Assembly (NCBI GenBank): GCA_021773835.1
Contig: JAJFJQ010000025.1
Location: forward strand, 115,439-179,438
Direction: 5' to 3'
Length of the DNA stretch: 64,000 bases
Source: Gammaproteobacteria bacterium
GTDB taxonomy: Bacteria > Pseudomonadota > Gammaproteobacteria > Ga0077536
Position numbers and translations under genes: made by a program. Shown one piece after another: positions 29,527 to 39,443 of this stretch; the stretch's first letter is position 1, and each line of letters starts with the position of its first letter. The notes beneath the pieces were generated by a model. The model made no database searches. It had not been told where the DNA came from and was given only the letters and a program-made list of their open reading frames with translations.

Positions 29527-29542
29527 TGCAGGATCCATGCCA
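29527..29542 (-). promoter_or_regulatory. Candidate sigma-54 promoter of glnK1-amt1
   Basis: Leftward reading gives TGGCATGGATCCTGCA: GG and GC are exactly 10 bp apart, with two mismatches to TGGCACGN4TTGCA. It lies 120 bp before the glnK1 start and downstream of the amt2 terminator. Confidence 0.6.
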
Positions 29543-29675
29543 GCATTTACGCACCTTAGAATGCAAACAATACAGCACGTCCATACGGGTTGTCGGGTTC
29601 GCTGCACCGATGCGGCGCCTCAATCATGCCCTAATTCGGTGCGAAACATTCACCGACCGCACGCTTTTAGAGCAA

Positions 29676-29703
29676 AATAAAAGGGCGCCGAAGGCGCCCT
29701 TTA
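29676..29703 (-). terminator. Rho-independent terminator after amt2
   Basis: A GGGCGCC/GGCGCCC stem with a 3-nt loop lies 30-50 bp beyond the amt2 stop and is followed, reading leftward, by TTTTATTTT. A shorter AAAG/CTTT extension makes the hairpin nearly symmetric. Confidence 0.9.
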
Positions 29704-29729
29704 GCAGCTCATGCTGGTCTTACTTGCGA

Positions 29730-30992
29730 TCAGCGCCCCGAGCCTGAGGAGGTCACAAATTCTGGGTAGGCCTCTACACCACACTCCCCAATATCCACGC
29801 CTTCATGCTCTTCTTCCTCACTGACCCTGATACCCATTACAGATTTAAGTACGAACCAAGTAATGCCGGAGGCAATAAATACGAAGAAAAAAATGGTCCC
29901 GAGTCCGAGTAACTGCGCCTTTAATGTCGCTTCGTTGTTGGTTATACACACCGCCAAAAGCCCCCAGATACCAACGACGCCGTGCACCGAAATAGCCCCG
30001 ACTGGATCGTCGATTTTAAGCTTGTCCAAGTTAACGATCGCGAGCACAACCAGAACGCCACCGATGATTCCGATCACTGTCGCCATGCCAGGTGTAGGCG
30101 TCAGCGGTTCGGCGGTAATGGCCACGAGCCCCGCCAATGCACCGTTAAGTGCCATCGTTAAGTCCGCCTTGCCGAACATGAGGCGCGATGTTATCAACGC
30201 GGCAATAACCCCACCCGCAGCGGCCGCATTCGTATTAACAAACACCATCGCAACCGCGTTGGCTTCACCAACATCGGACAATTTCAATTCTGAACCGCCG
30301 TTAAAGCCAAACCATCCGAGCCACAAAATGAACGTCCCTAATGTTGCTAATGGTAGGTTGGCTCCGGGGATCGCGTTAACGCTACCGTCTTTACCGTACT
30401 TACCCTTGCGCGCACCGAGTAACAATACGCCTGCCAGCGCCGCGGTCGCCCCTGTTAGGTGGACGACACCAGAGCCGGCGAAGTCGAGGAAGCCGTTCGC
30501 ATCGAGGAATCCACCGCCCCACTTCCAATAACCTTGCAACGGATAGATGAATCCAGTCATCACCACCGCAAACGCCAAAAATGTCCAAAGCTTCATGCGC
30601 TCAGCGACGGCGCCCGAGACAATAGACATCGCGGTGGCGACAAAGACGACTTGGAAAAAGAAATCCGAAAGTTTCGAGTAGTACGTTTCGCCGTCGCTCG
30701 CTAAAACAGCCTCTGTGGTGTTATCCGCCCCAAGCATGAACGATAACCCCGGCCAAAAGCTGCTTACGGCTTCTGCCGGATACATGATGTTGTACCCACA
30801 AATCATGTACATGATGCAGGCCACGGCATACAAGGAAATATTCTTAGTAAGGATCTCCGCAGTATTTTTTGCGCGGACTAAGCCCGCCTCCAGCATTGCG
30901 AAACCGGCCGCCATCCACATGACGAATGCGCCCATGACCAGAAAATAAAACGTATCGAGCGCGTATTTAAGCTCAACAATGGATGCGTCCAT
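29730..30992 (-). CDS. amt: Ammonium transporter (copy 2, variant without the first twin-His)
   Basis: This is a second Amt-family channel (420 aa). Unlike copy 1, it has no obvious cleavable signal and begins with a helix-ready sequence (LDTFYFLVMGAFVMWMAAGF). Family motifs include MLEAGLVRAKN, GWFGFNGGSE and ISVHGVVGIWG with the second pore histidine. At the place of the first twin-His it reads YPLQGYWKWGGG, so that histidine appears replaced by tyrosine. It is about 70 bp downstream of glnK2 and followed by a strong terminator. Substrate ammonium is inferred from the family. Confidence 0.93.
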   Translation of the reverse strand: MDASIVELKYALDTFYFLVMGAFVMWMAAGFAMLEAGLVRAKNTAEILTKNISLYAVACIMYMICGYNIMYPAEAVSSFWPGLSFMLGADNTTEAVLASDGETYYSKLSDFFFQVVFVATAMSIVSGAVAERMKLWTFLAFAVVMTGFIYPLQGYWKWGGGFLDANGFLDFAGSGVVHLTGATAALAGVLLLGARKGKYGKDGSVNAIPGANLPLATLGTFILWLGWFGFNGGSELKLSDVGEANAVAMVFVNTNAAAAGGVIAALITSRLMFGKADLTMALNGALAGLVAITAEPLTPTPGMATVIGIIGGVLVVLAIVNLDKLKIDDPVGAISVHGVVGIWGLLAVCITNNEATLKAQLLGLGTIFFFVFIASGITWFVLKSVMGIRVSEEEEHEGVDIGECGVEAYPEFVTSSGSGR

Positions 30993-31064
30993 CTAAGCAC
31001 CCTCCTACAGGGTTAGTGATGTATGAAATGAATCGAATTGAAATCGGGTAAACATGTACGCTGC

Positions 31065-31415
<351 letters not shown>

Positions 31416-31474
31416 TCATTGGAGCTTCGTATCCGAATTAGCCGATATTGAAAGATCGTTTACTCACATCGTGA

Positions 31475-31490
31475 TGCATTTGCTGTGCCA
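31475..31490 (-). promoter_or_regulatory. Candidate sigma-54 promoter of glnK2-amt2
   Basis: Leftward reading gives TGGCACAGCAAATGCA, with the GG and GC elements at the required 10-bp distance and two mismatches to consensus. The predicted start of transcription is about 60 bp before glnK2. A CTGGATC/GATCCAG inverted repeat lies further upstream at 31545-31568. Confidence 0.7.
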
Positions 31491-31826
31491 GTTCAGATTA
31501 ATGTAGACGGAACAACTCGTTAGAGAACAATGTAGGACGCGACCCTGGATCCTAGTGGCGCGATCCAGTGGACAGCGTGCCCCAATGTGAGTCTATAAAA
31601 TCACCGATTGCACAAAATGCGTGCGAATTCGCTAAGCGTAATAAGCGCGATACGACAGCTAAATGCGATCGCCAGATCTGCAAATCCCGACCATTCCGGT
31701 GGCCACTTTGAATTTATTTCGCGCCGCAGACCGTATAATCTGAGCATCGCTCGCGCGGCCTTAAACTTGTTTGGTATTTGCTTGATTTAAATGACAGCCG
31801 GTACACCCAAATTTGGAGTTTTCAAA

Positions 31827-32066
31827 TTGATTGAATTGAGAAAAATCGAAGAAATCGTTGAAGGCATAGCCAAGGTACTACCAGCGGGTACCGAACAGGT
31901 GCGTGCCGAGGTGCGTGACAGCGTGCGGGTCGTACTCGAATCCAGTTTTGCACGCATGAACTTAGTCACACGTGAAGAATTCGATGCGCAATCTGCGTTG
32001 TTGCGTCGGACCCGAGAGAAGCTTGACGAACTCGAGGCGATTGTCGCCGCACTGGAAGCGGAATAA
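31827..32066 (+). CDS. ubiK: Ubiquinone biosynthesis accessory factor UbiK (YqiC/BMFP family)
   Basis: This small helical coiled-coil protein is associated with the UbiJ/Ubi complex. The sequence (about 79 aa) begins IELRKIEEIVEGI, continues LVTREEFDAQSALLRRTREKLDELE, and ends in a coiled coil, as in E. coli YqiC. The frame is open to ATG 31791, but a TTG at 31827 is 8 nt after GGAG and matches the family N-terminus, so it is preferred. It lies between glnK2 (divergent) and comM. Confidence 0.88.
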   Translation: MIELRKIEEIVEGIAKVLPAGTEQVRAEVRDSVRVVLESSFARMNLVTREEFDAQSALLRRTREKLDELEAIVAALEAE

Positions 32067-32228
32067 GTCCGGCCCATCATTAAACAGTCGCGGAGCGAAC
32101 CTCGGCCGCCAGCCCTGATCCGCTCTATGCCGCGACGACCGCGAGGGTTACAATGGTTTCCGACCACGGAGTGGTCATTGCCGTGTTGATCCGCGGCCCC
32201 TCTGTCACTGTTGCAAGGAGCGCAACTT

Positions 32229-33749
32229 ATGACCGTAGCTACTATTTTCAGCCGCGCGAGCGTTGGCGTTCGTGCACCCTTAGTTAGCGTCGAAACCCAT
32301 CTTGCCCCGGGACTACCCAGCTTTAATTTAGTCGGACTGCCGGAGACGGCTGTGCGTGAAAGTAAAGACCGCGTACGCTCGGCGATCATCAATTCCGGCT
32401 ACGAGTTTCCTACTCGCCGTATCACCGTGAACCTCGCGCCCGCCGACTTACCGAAGCACGGAACCCGGTTCGATCTCGCGATCGCGCTTGGTATTCTGGC
32501 GGCCTCTAATCAGATCCCGAATAGACGCCTGCAGGCCTTCGAATGTGTCGCCGAGCTCGCATTGACCGGCCACTTGCGTCCGGTGCGGGGCATTCTACCG
32601 GCGGCTTTGGCAACTCGAGATTGTGATCGAGCGATGGTGACGGCGCTCGGCGACGATGCCGAGGCGGCACTAGTCTCTGGCCTCAATGTATATGCCGGAA
32701 TAGATCTCAACGCGGTTTGCCGCCACCTTAATGATGCAGAGTCGATGCCTCAGACTGAATCGGTTTCCCATGCTTGGCAGGATCCCATCGTGCCCGGTGA
32801 TCTATGCGACATTCGTGGACAGTTTCAAGGCAAACGCGCACTTGAGATCGCCGCGAGCGGCGGGCACAACCTACTGATGTTGGGGCCGCCCGGAACCGGT
32901 AAGACAATGCTGGCAACACGCCTCCCAGGCTTATTGCCACCGCTGGAGGAGAATGAAGCATTCGAATCTGCCGCGGTCATGTCTATCAGTCAACAGGGAT
33001 TTGATGTGACGAGATGGCGTGCCCGTCCATTTCGCAGTCCTCATCACACGAGTTCTGCAGTCGCGTTGATCGGCGGCGGCAGTATCCCGCGACCCGGCGA
33101 AGTCTCGCTCGCCCACCGTGGCATATTGTTTCTAGATGAATTGCCGCAATTTGAACGGCGGGTGCTTGAAGTCTTACGCGAACCACTTGAGACAGGTCGC
33201 GTCACTATCGCGCGCGCCGCCAGAAGCGCCGATTTTCCGGCGCAGTTTCAATTGGTCGCAGCGATGAATCCCTGTCCTTGTGGTTATTATGGTGATCCAT
33301 CAAAACGGTGCGCGTGCAGCGCTGATCGGATCGGCCGGTACCGGGAGCGCATATCCGGCCCCTTGCTCGATCGCATCGACCTCCACATTGAAATCGCTCG
33401 GCAACGCGATTGGCTAAACCATGAAATCGACACCGTTACCGAATCCAGCGCGGTGGTTCGGCGTCGCGTTGCCCTTGCACGGACGGTCCAATTTAATCGC
33501 CAAAATAAACTCAATCAGTTTCTGACAGTCAACGAGGTGCGACGACAAATTCCGCTCGATAAAGAATCCGCTAATTTTATGCACCATGCTTTCGAACGAT
33601 TTCTATTGAGTGCCCGTGCCTATCACCGGATCGTTAAGGTCGCGCGTACGATCGCCGACCTTGCGGGAAACACGGACGTTGCGCTCCAACACGTGCGCGA
33701 GGCGCTCAATCTCCGCTGCATGGACCGCGCCGCGGTAATCGAGACATGA
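32229..33749 (+). CDS. comM: YifB/ComM family Mg-chelatase-like AAA+ ATPase
   Basis: ComM is a hexameric helicase that promotes branch migration during natural transformation. The N-terminal Lon-like domain reads VGLPETAVRESKDRVRSAI. The Walker A is GPPGTGKTML, followed by FRSPHHTSSAVALIGGG, GILFLDELPQF (Walker B) and the cysteine-rich AAMNPCPCGYYGDPSKRCACS. The C-terminus has the LSARAYHRIVKVARTIADL helix. An ATG at 32229, 9 nt after AAGGAG, is preferred over a TTG at 32211, giving 506 aa. Confidence 0.94.
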   Translation: MTVATIFSRASVGVRAPLVSVETHLAPGLPSFNLVGLPETAVRESKDRVRSAIINSGYEFPTRRITVNLAPADLPKHGTRFDLAIALGILAASNQIPNRRLQAFECVAELALTGHLRPVRGILPAALATRDCDRAMVTALGDDAEAALVSGLNVYAGIDLNAVCRHLNDAESMPQTESVSHAWQDPIVPGDLCDIRGQFQGKRALEIAASGGHNLLMLGPPGTGKTMLATRLPGLLPPLEENEAFESAAVMSISQQGFDVTRWRARPFRSPHHTSSAVALIGGGSIPRPGEVSLAHRGILFLDELPQFERRVLEVLREPLETGRVTIARAARSADFPAQFQLVAAMNPCPCGYYGDPSKRCACSADRIGRYRERISGPLLDRIDLHIEIARQRDWLNHEIDTVTESSAVVRRRVALARTVQFNRQNKLNQFLTVNEVRRQIPLDKESANFMHHAFERFLLSARAYHRIVKVARTIADLAGNTDVALQHVREALNLRCMDRAAVIET

Positions 33750-33828
33750 CCGTCATTTCGGTAGCAGTCTTTGCCCGACAGCGTAGATTCCCTTACAGTG
33801 CAACGATATTTCCCAGCACCCGAAACAA

Positions 33829-34209
33829 ATGAGTGATCCAAACTACCAAATTGAAATTGCCGTCGAGACCACCTACATCGAACACCAGTCAATTCCCGAG
33901 GAAGACCGTTACGTCTTTGCCTACACGATCACCATCGAAAATGTGGGTTCGATAGCGGCGCAGCTCATTTCGCGTCATTGGATAATTACTGATGCTGCAC
34001 AGCATGTTCAAGAAGTTCGCGGTGAAGGGGTGGTCGGCGAACAGCCAGATCTCGCACCCGGGGAATCGTTTACCTACACGAGCGCGGCGATGATTGAGAC
34101 ACCGGTTGGGACAATGCACGGCAGTTATCAAATGATCGCCAAAGATGGGACCGAATTCGAGGCACCGATCGCGGCGTTTCGACTTTCGATCCCAAACGTC
34201 CTGCACTAA
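33829..34209 (+). CDS. apaG: ApaG protein (FnIII-like fold)
   Basis: ApaG is a small immunoglobulin/FnIII-like protein of unsettled biochemical role, usually cotranscribed with apaH. At 126 aa it shows the family's FAYTITIENVGSIAAQLISRHWIITDA, VVGEQPDLAPGESFTYTS and GTMHGSYQMIA. It is 18 bp before apaH. Confidence 0.95.
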   Translation: MSDPNYQIEIAVETTYIEHQSIPEEDRYVFAYTITIENVGSIAAQLISRHWIITDAAQHVQEVRGEGVVGEQPDLAPGESFTYTSAAMIETPVGTMHGSYQMIAKDGTEFEAPIAAFRLSIPNVLH

Positions 34210-34227
34210 CCCTCTCTGGCACACGCC

Positions 34228-35070
34228 ATGGCAACCTACGCGATTGGTGATATCCAAGGCTGCTTCGATGAGCTCATCTGTTTGCTAGATCGAGTCGATT
34301 TCGATGCGAGTCATGATCAGCTTTGGCTTGTTGGTGACTTAGTTAATCGAGGTCCGAAGTCGCTCGCGGTGCTGGAATTCATCAAAGCACTAGGTGATAG
34401 TGCGATTGTAGTATTGGGCAACCACGATTTGCATTTACTCGCCTGCCAATACATCAAAAAATATTCACCCGGTAGCAACGATACCTTCCAAGATGTGCTC
34501 GACTCTCCCTTGGTCGACGAACTTTCGACGTGGCTGCGACGCCGACCGTTAATTCACCGCGATCAAGATTTGGGCTACACCATGGTACATGCTGGGTTGC
34601 CGCCACAATGGACGCCTCTCGAAGCCGCCACTTATGCCACGGAAGTAGAGACGGTCCTGCGCGGCGACGACCATGTCGAATTTTTTGCCCATATGTACGG
34701 CAACGCGCCTGATCGATGGGATACGGGGCTGGGTGGCTGGGAACGCATCAGACTCATTACGAACTTTTTCACACGCCTACGTTATTACACGGCAGATGGT
34801 CGAATGGACTTCAAATATAAAGGTCCGGTTGGTTCTCAACCGAAGACGCTCACCCCGTGGTACGACCTTTATCAATTTCCAGACGCGTCAGACGCGATCG
34901 TATTCGGACACTGGTCAGCGTTACAGCTATCGGAAACTGAAATGCGTGACAAAAGAATTTTCGCCCTCGATACGGGCGCCGTTTGGGGTGGGACATTGAC
35001 CGCGATGCGCCTCGAAGACGGTCAGGTATTTAGTGTGCCATCAAGCGTGGCGTTACCAATCACCGATTGA
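34228..35070 (+). CDS. apaH: Bis(5'-nucleosyl)-tetraphosphatase, symmetrical (ApaH)
   Basis: ApaH hydrolyses Ap4A to two ADP and also decaps Np4-capped RNA. Metallophosphatase motifs are in order: GDIQGCFDEL, GDLVNRGPKSL, LGNHDLHLLA and VHAGLPPQW, followed by FGHWSALQ and ALDTGAVWGGTLTA. Length is 280 aa. It is second gene of apaG-apaH and convergent with folA. Confidence 0.96.
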   Translation: MATYAIGDIQGCFDELICLLDRVDFDASHDQLWLVGDLVNRGPKSLAVLEFIKALGDSAIVVLGNHDLHLLACQYIKKYSPGSNDTFQDVLDSPLVDELSTWLRRRPLIHRDQDLGYTMVHAGLPPQWTPLEAATYATEVETVLRGDDHVEFFAHMYGNAPDRWDTGLGGWERIRLITNFFTRLRYYTADGRMDFKYKGPVGSQPKTLTPWYDLYQFPDASDAIVFGHWSALQLSETEMRDKRIFALDTGAVWGGTLTAMRLEDGQVFSVPSSVALPITD

Positions 35071-35094
35071 TTCGGCGATGCGCCCTAGCCTGCT

Positions 35095-35619
35095 TTAATC
35101 TGCTAGGGGCCGTAGCGCGCCGATATCGTCGGCGCTAATACGATCGAAGGTAACGAAGCTGTAGTCGTATTCGTTGTCCGCATCCGCGCGATATCGATAG
35201 CGCGACAGCTCCTGCCATTCGCTCCAGTCGATCTGCGGAAAAACGGTGTCTCCCTCAATGTCGACATGAACTTCGGTAAGGTAGATGCGTCGAGCCATGT
35301 CGATTGCGGCTGCATATAAACGCGCACCACCGACAACCATCACTTCCGCAGCATCACCGGCGCACGCCAATGCCGCATCGAAGGATTCCGCGATCTCGCA
35401 CCCTGGGTGGATACGTTGCGGTTGCTGGCTAACGACGATGTTCAAACGGCCCGGCAATACTCGCCCAATAGACTCATGCGTCCTGCGCCCCATAATCAGC
35501 GGATGACCCATCGTTACCGCTTTAAACTGTTTAAGATCCGCCGGTATCCGCCAGGGCAAGCCGCCGTCACGACCGATGATGCCGTTGTTGGAAATCGCGA
35601 CAACAATGTTGATCCGCAT
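35095..35619 (-). CDS. folA: Dihydrofolate reductase
   Basis: This enzyme reduces dihydrofolate with NADPH, completing the cycle driven by thymidylate synthase next door. The N-terminus has INIVVAISNNGIIGRDGGLPW, the catalytic acidic residue in PADLKQF, MGRRTHESIG, and VVGGARLYAAA. At 174 aa it has a slightly longer C-terminus than E. coli FolA. It follows thyA on the same strand. Confidence 0.95.
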   Translation of the reverse strand: MRINIVVAISNNGIIGRDGGLPWRIPADLKQFKAVTMGHPLIMGRRTHESIGRVLPGRLNIVVSQQPQRIHPGCEIAESFDAALACAGDAAEVMVVGGARLYAAAIDMARRIYLTEVHVDIEGDTVFPQIDWSEWQELSRYRYRADADNEYDYSFVTFDRISADDIGALRPLAD

Positions 35620-35666
35620 CAGCGTTGAACCTAATTAACAACCCGGTCAATCGAGCGATAGCAGGG

Positions 35667-36461
35667 TTATACGGCGATTGGCGCCGCAATACTCGGTAGC
35701 GCTTCGTAACCCTTTAGCTCGAAGTCGTCAAACGTAAATTCGAAAATTGAATCCACTGCCGGATTTAGACGCATCGTGGGCGCGGGCAATGGCGTACGGG
35801 TCAGTTGTTCATCGGCTTGTTCAATATGGTTTAGATATAGATGGGCATCGCCGAGTGTGTGAATAAATTCGCCCGGGCGATAGCCACATACCTGCGCGAC
35901 CATCAAGGTGAGCAGCGCATACGATGCAATATTAAAGGGGACTCCAAGGAAAACGTCGGCGCTGCGCTGGTACATTTGGCAAGATAAACGGCCACCCGCG
36001 ACGTAAAATTGAAACATCGTATGGCACGGCGCGAGTGCCATCTGATCGATTTCTCCGACGTTCCAGGCGTTAACGATGTGCCGTCGCGATTCGGGATCGG
36101 ATTTTAGAGATTGAACAACTTGAGCGATCTGGTCGTGGACCTTGCCGTCAGCCGCGCGCCATGAACGCCACTGGACGCCGTAAATCGGCCCGAGTTCGCC
36201 ACGCTCATCGGCCCATTCGTCCCAGATCGACACGCCGTGTTCGGTAAGATAGCGGACATTCGACTCACCGCGCAAAAACCAGAGTAATTCGTAGATTATC
36301 GATTTGAGATGGACTTTTTTCGTCGTTAGTAACGGAAAGCTATTCGCCAGATCAAAGCGCATCTGATAACCGAACGTGCTTAAGGTGCCGGTTCCAGTGC
36401 GATCACCCTTTGGCGTGCCCTGTTCGCGAATGTGTCGTAGTAGATCGAGATAGATCTGCAT
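35667..36461 (-). CDS. thyA: Thymidylate synthase
   Basis: ThyA methylates dUMP to dTMP using methylenetetrahydrofolate. The protein is 264 aa, the short E. coli length, with [25 protein letters not shown], the catalytic cysteine in [12 protein letters not shown], and [18 protein letters not shown]. It lies 16 bp downstream of lgt and 47 bp upstream of folA, forming lgt-thyA-folA as in many gammaproteobacteria. Confidence 0.97.
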   Translation of the reverse strand: MQIYLDLLRHIREQGTPKGDRTGTGTLSTFGYQMRFDLANSFPLLTTKKVHLKSIIYELLWFLRGESNVRYLTEHGVSIWDEWADERGELGPIYGVQWRSWRAADGKVHDQIAQVVQSLKSDPESRRHIVNAWNVGEIDQMALAPCHTMFQFYVAGGRLSCQMYQRSADVFLGVPFNIASYALLTLMVAQVCGYRPGEFIHTLGDAHLYLNHIEQADEQLTRTPLPAPTMRLNPAVDSIFEFTFDDFELKGYEALPSIAAPIAV

Positions 36462-36477
36462 CTGTTTGCCTTAAAGC

Positions 36478-37287
36478 TTAAGCTCGTCGCGCATAGGCGA
36501 TGCCAAGGATCATGATCCCGGCAATTATCATCGGCACGGATAATACCTGTCCCATCGTAACCCACCCAAACGCCAAATAACCGATGTGTTGATCGGGCTC
36601 GCGCACGAATTCAATACCGATGCGAATGATGCCATATGCTATCAAAAACGTCGCCGATACGGCCCCGACCATGCTAGCTTTCGCTGCGACGAGGCGTAAT
36701 AAGGCAAACAATACGAGTCCCTCTAGCAATGCCTCATATAGCTGCGACGGGTGGCGTGCAACCGAGCCTGCGGCCGGATGCGTAAATAGCACGCCCCACG
36801 GCAAATTTGTCGGTGCGCCCCACAGCTCTTGGTTTACGAAATTGGCAATACGGCCGAAAAAAAGCCCGATCGGCGCAACCACGGTGACGAAGTCCGTCAC
36901 CGAGAAAAAAGGTCGCGAACGTAAACGCGCGAATAAGGCCAACGCCAGTATGAAGCCGAGCGTCCCACCGTGAAACGACATACCCCCGCGCCACACGGCA
37001 AAAATGCTAAGCGGGTCGCTCAGCGTTTCACTGAAATTGTAGAACAGCGTATAACCAATACGGCCGCCAAGCACGCCGCCTAGGGCGGCGAAAAAGACCA
37101 CGTCGGAAACGTCCTCATGGGTCCATTCAGCGTGCGGCCGCTCGGCTTCGCGCAATAAGTACCACCATCCAAGACCAATGCCCACAATATAAGAGATCCC
37201 ATACCAGTGAATTTCTACGGGCCCCAATTGAATGGCAACCGGATTGATATTTGGGAATGGAATCATAGGCGGGGTAGATTTTAGCAT
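36478..37287 (-). CDS. lgt: Phosphatidylglycerol:prolipoprotein diacylglyceryl transferase
   Basis: Lgt attaches diacylglycerol to the lipobox cysteine of prolipoproteins at the inner membrane. Seven hydrophobic segments are present, with VEIHWYGISYIVGI, GGVLGGRIGYTLFYN, the SFHGGTLGF loop, and the signature FFGRIANFVNQELWG. Length is 269 aa from ATG 37287; ATG 37266 is an alternative. One likely client in this window is the TolC-like lipoprotein at 43-45 kb. Confidence 0.96.
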   Translation of the reverse strand: MLKSTPPMIPFPNINPVAIQLGPVEIHWYGISYIVGIGLGWWYLLREAERPHAEWTHEDVSDVVFFAALGGVLGGRIGYTLFYNFSETLSDPLSIFAVWRGGMSFHGGTLGFILALALFARLRSRPFFSVTDFVTVVAPIGLFFGRIANFVNQELWGAPTNLPWGVLFTHPAAGSVARHPSQLYEALLEGLVLFALLRLVAAKASMVGAVSATFLIAYGIIRIGIEFVREPDQHIGYLAFGWVTMGQVLSVPMIIAGIMILGIAYARRA

Positions 37288-37379
37288 GACGACTTCGCTA
37301 TCCCGATCTCCGATGGTTACACTAAGTAGCGCGATAAAATATTCGCGTTGAACAAAACTATATCCACACGGACTGATCT

Positions 37380-39443
37380 ATGAATGCACTGCACGGCGAA
37401 ACAAGCCCTTACTTACTGCAGCACGCGGACAACCCAGTGGCGTGGTACCCCTGGGGAGCAAAGGCCTTAGATAAGGCACGCGCGGAAAACAAGCCGATCT
37501 TGCTATCGATAGGCTACTCGGCCTGCCATTGGTGTCACGTGATGGCGCACGAATCATTCGAGGATCCGGCGACCGCCGAACTAATGAACTCACTGTTCGT
37601 CAACATTAAAGTCGATCGCGAAGAGCGCCCAGATATCGATAAGATTTATCAGACCGCCCAATATTTATTAACCCAGAATCAGGGCGGATGGCCGTTAACG
37701 ATGTTCCTCACCCCGGACGACCAAGTACCTTTTTTGGGCGGTACCTACTTCCCCGTCGAGCCACGACATGGGCTACCGGCTTTTAAAGATCTACTGACCA
37801 GAGTGGCAAACGCCTATCGCGAACGCGAAGCTGATATCCGAGAACAAAACCAACAAGTGATCGAAGCGCTTCAACAAATGCAAAATGTAGCGACCACGAG
37901 TCCCAATGAGATCACCGAAGCGCCGATAAAGCTTGCTCGCGAGCAAGCAGCACGCGCATTCGATCACCGTCTCGGCGGGTTCGGTCGTGCGCCTAAGTTC
38001 CCTCACCCAAGCTCACTCGAACGCCTACTGCGCGACTACTGTCGCAGTGGCCGACAAGATGAGCAAGCTCTGCATATGGCGCGCTACACCCTGACCCGCA
38101 TGGCCAATGGCGGGATCTATGACCACCTTGGCGGGGGGTTTTGCCGCTACTCGGTCGACAATCAATGGATGATCCCCCATTTCGAAAAAATGCTGTATGA
38201 CAATGGACCGCTTCTCGCGCTCTACGCCCAGGCGTGGCAACAGCACGCAGAGCCGCTATTCAAACAAGTCGTAGAAGAGACGGTGACCTGGGTGATGCGC
38301 GAAATGACATCCCCCAGCGGCGGCTTTTACTCAAGCCTAGATGCGGATTCCGAAGGCGCGGAAGGCACTTTCTATGTGTGGGATAAGGACGATATAGCAG
38401 CGCTTGTTGGCGAGAATTTCGAGCCTTTTGCCCGGCGCTTTGGACTAAACCGTGACGCAAATTTCGAGGATCGCTGGCATCTGCGCGTTGTCGCCGATTA
38501 TCACGAGATTGCGAACGTCTTAGGCGGTGAAGCTGAGAACCTCAAAGAACGCGTCAATCATGCACGCAAGCAACTATTCGAGTATCGCGAAGAGCGGGTG
38601 CACCCCGGACGCGATGAAAAGATATTGACGTCTTGGAACGCGCTAATGATTAAAGGCCTCGCCATTGCCGGGACTGTATTTGCGCGCGATGACTATCTTG
38701 ATGTCGCGGAGCACGCAATTGACTTTATCCATGACAAGCTTTGGCGAAATGGCAGATTACTGGCTACGTGCAAGGACGATCATGCACACCTCAATGCCTA
38801 TCTCGACGACTATGCGTTCCTAATCGACGCGCTATTACATCAGCTTAGCGCGCGCTGGCGTACTGAGGATTTATCCTTCGCCATAGAACTGGCCGACTGT
38901 CTGCTTGAACACTTCGAAGACCCAGAGCTCGGCGGATTCTATTTCACGGCGCACGACCACGAGAGTCTGATCCAACGAACAAAACCGCTCACCGATGATG
39001 CACTGCCGGCTGGCAACGGCATTGCCGCATGGAGCATCGCACGACTCGGGCACCTGCTCGGTGAAGCGCGCTACCTAGAAGCGAGTACAAAAACGCTGCG
39101 GGCCGCGCACGGTTCCATCGAGAACGCGCCGGGTGCGCACAATGCACTGTTGCTGGCGCTGGAGGAGCATTTAAACCCGCCGACGTCGATCATCTTGCGC
39201 GGCGAACCGGATTCGATGGCGGATTGGAAGCGCCGTATCGACAGCACCTACGATCCGACGCGTCTATGCTTCGCTATCCCTGACAGCGAAACAGCGCTAC
39301 CCGGCGTGCTGCACCAGCGTTCAGCGAAGGATAACCTCACCGCCTATGTTTGCCATGGCCACCAATGTTTGGCACCAATCAACGACATCACGGAACTTGC
39401 TCAGATTGTTGAGCGGTTGCAACCGGACGGAGCCAATGCTTAG
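37380..39443 (+). CDS. DUF255/YyaL (SSP411-like) thioredoxin-fold protein
   Basis: The N-terminal thioredoxin-like domain (about 1-160) has [31 protein letters not shown] with a CxxC-type pair, and [12 protein letters not shown]. The C-terminal (alpha/alpha)6-barrel-like part has [39 protein letters not shown] and [13 protein letters not shown]. Length is 687 aa. The biochemical function of this widespread family is not settled. Its stop overlaps that of the convergent permease by 4 bp. Confidence 0.9.
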   Translation: MNALHGETSPYLLQHADNPVAWYPWGAKALDKARAENKPILLSIGYSACHWCHVMAHESFEDPATAELMNSLFVNIKVDREERPDIDKIYQTAQYLLTQNQGGWPLTMFLTPDDQVPFLGGTYFPVEPRHGLPAFKDLLTRVANAYREREADIREQNQQVIEALQQMQNVATTSPNEITEAPIKLAREQAARAFDHRLGGFGRAPKFPHPSSLERLLRDYCRSGRQDEQALHMARYTLTRMANGGIYDHLGGGFCRYSVDNQWMIPHFEKMLYDNGPLLALYAQAWQQHAEPLFKQVVEETVTWVMREMTSPSGGFYSSLDADSEGAEGTFYVWDKDDIAALVGENFEPFARRFGLNRDANFEDRWHLRVVADYHEIANVLGGEAENLKERVNHARKQLFEYREERVHPGRDEKILTSWNALMIKGLAIAGTVFARDDYLDVAEHAIDFIHDKLWRNGRLLATCKDDHAHLNAYLDDYAFLIDALLHQLSARWRTEDLSFAIELADCLLEHFEDPELGGFYFTAHDHESLIQRTKPLTDDALPAGNGIAAWSIARLGHLLGEARYLEASTKTLRAAHGSIENAPGAHNALLLALEEHLNPPTSIILRGEPDSMADWKRRIDSTYDPTRLCFAIPDSETALPGVLHQRSAKDNLTAYVCHGHQCLAPINDITELAQIVERLQPDGANA

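Noticed and set aside
29863..30531. 222-codon open frame antisense to amt2
   Set aside because: It lies wholly within the clear Amt coding frame on the other strand and has a Pro/Thr/Ser-rich, non-protein-like composition.
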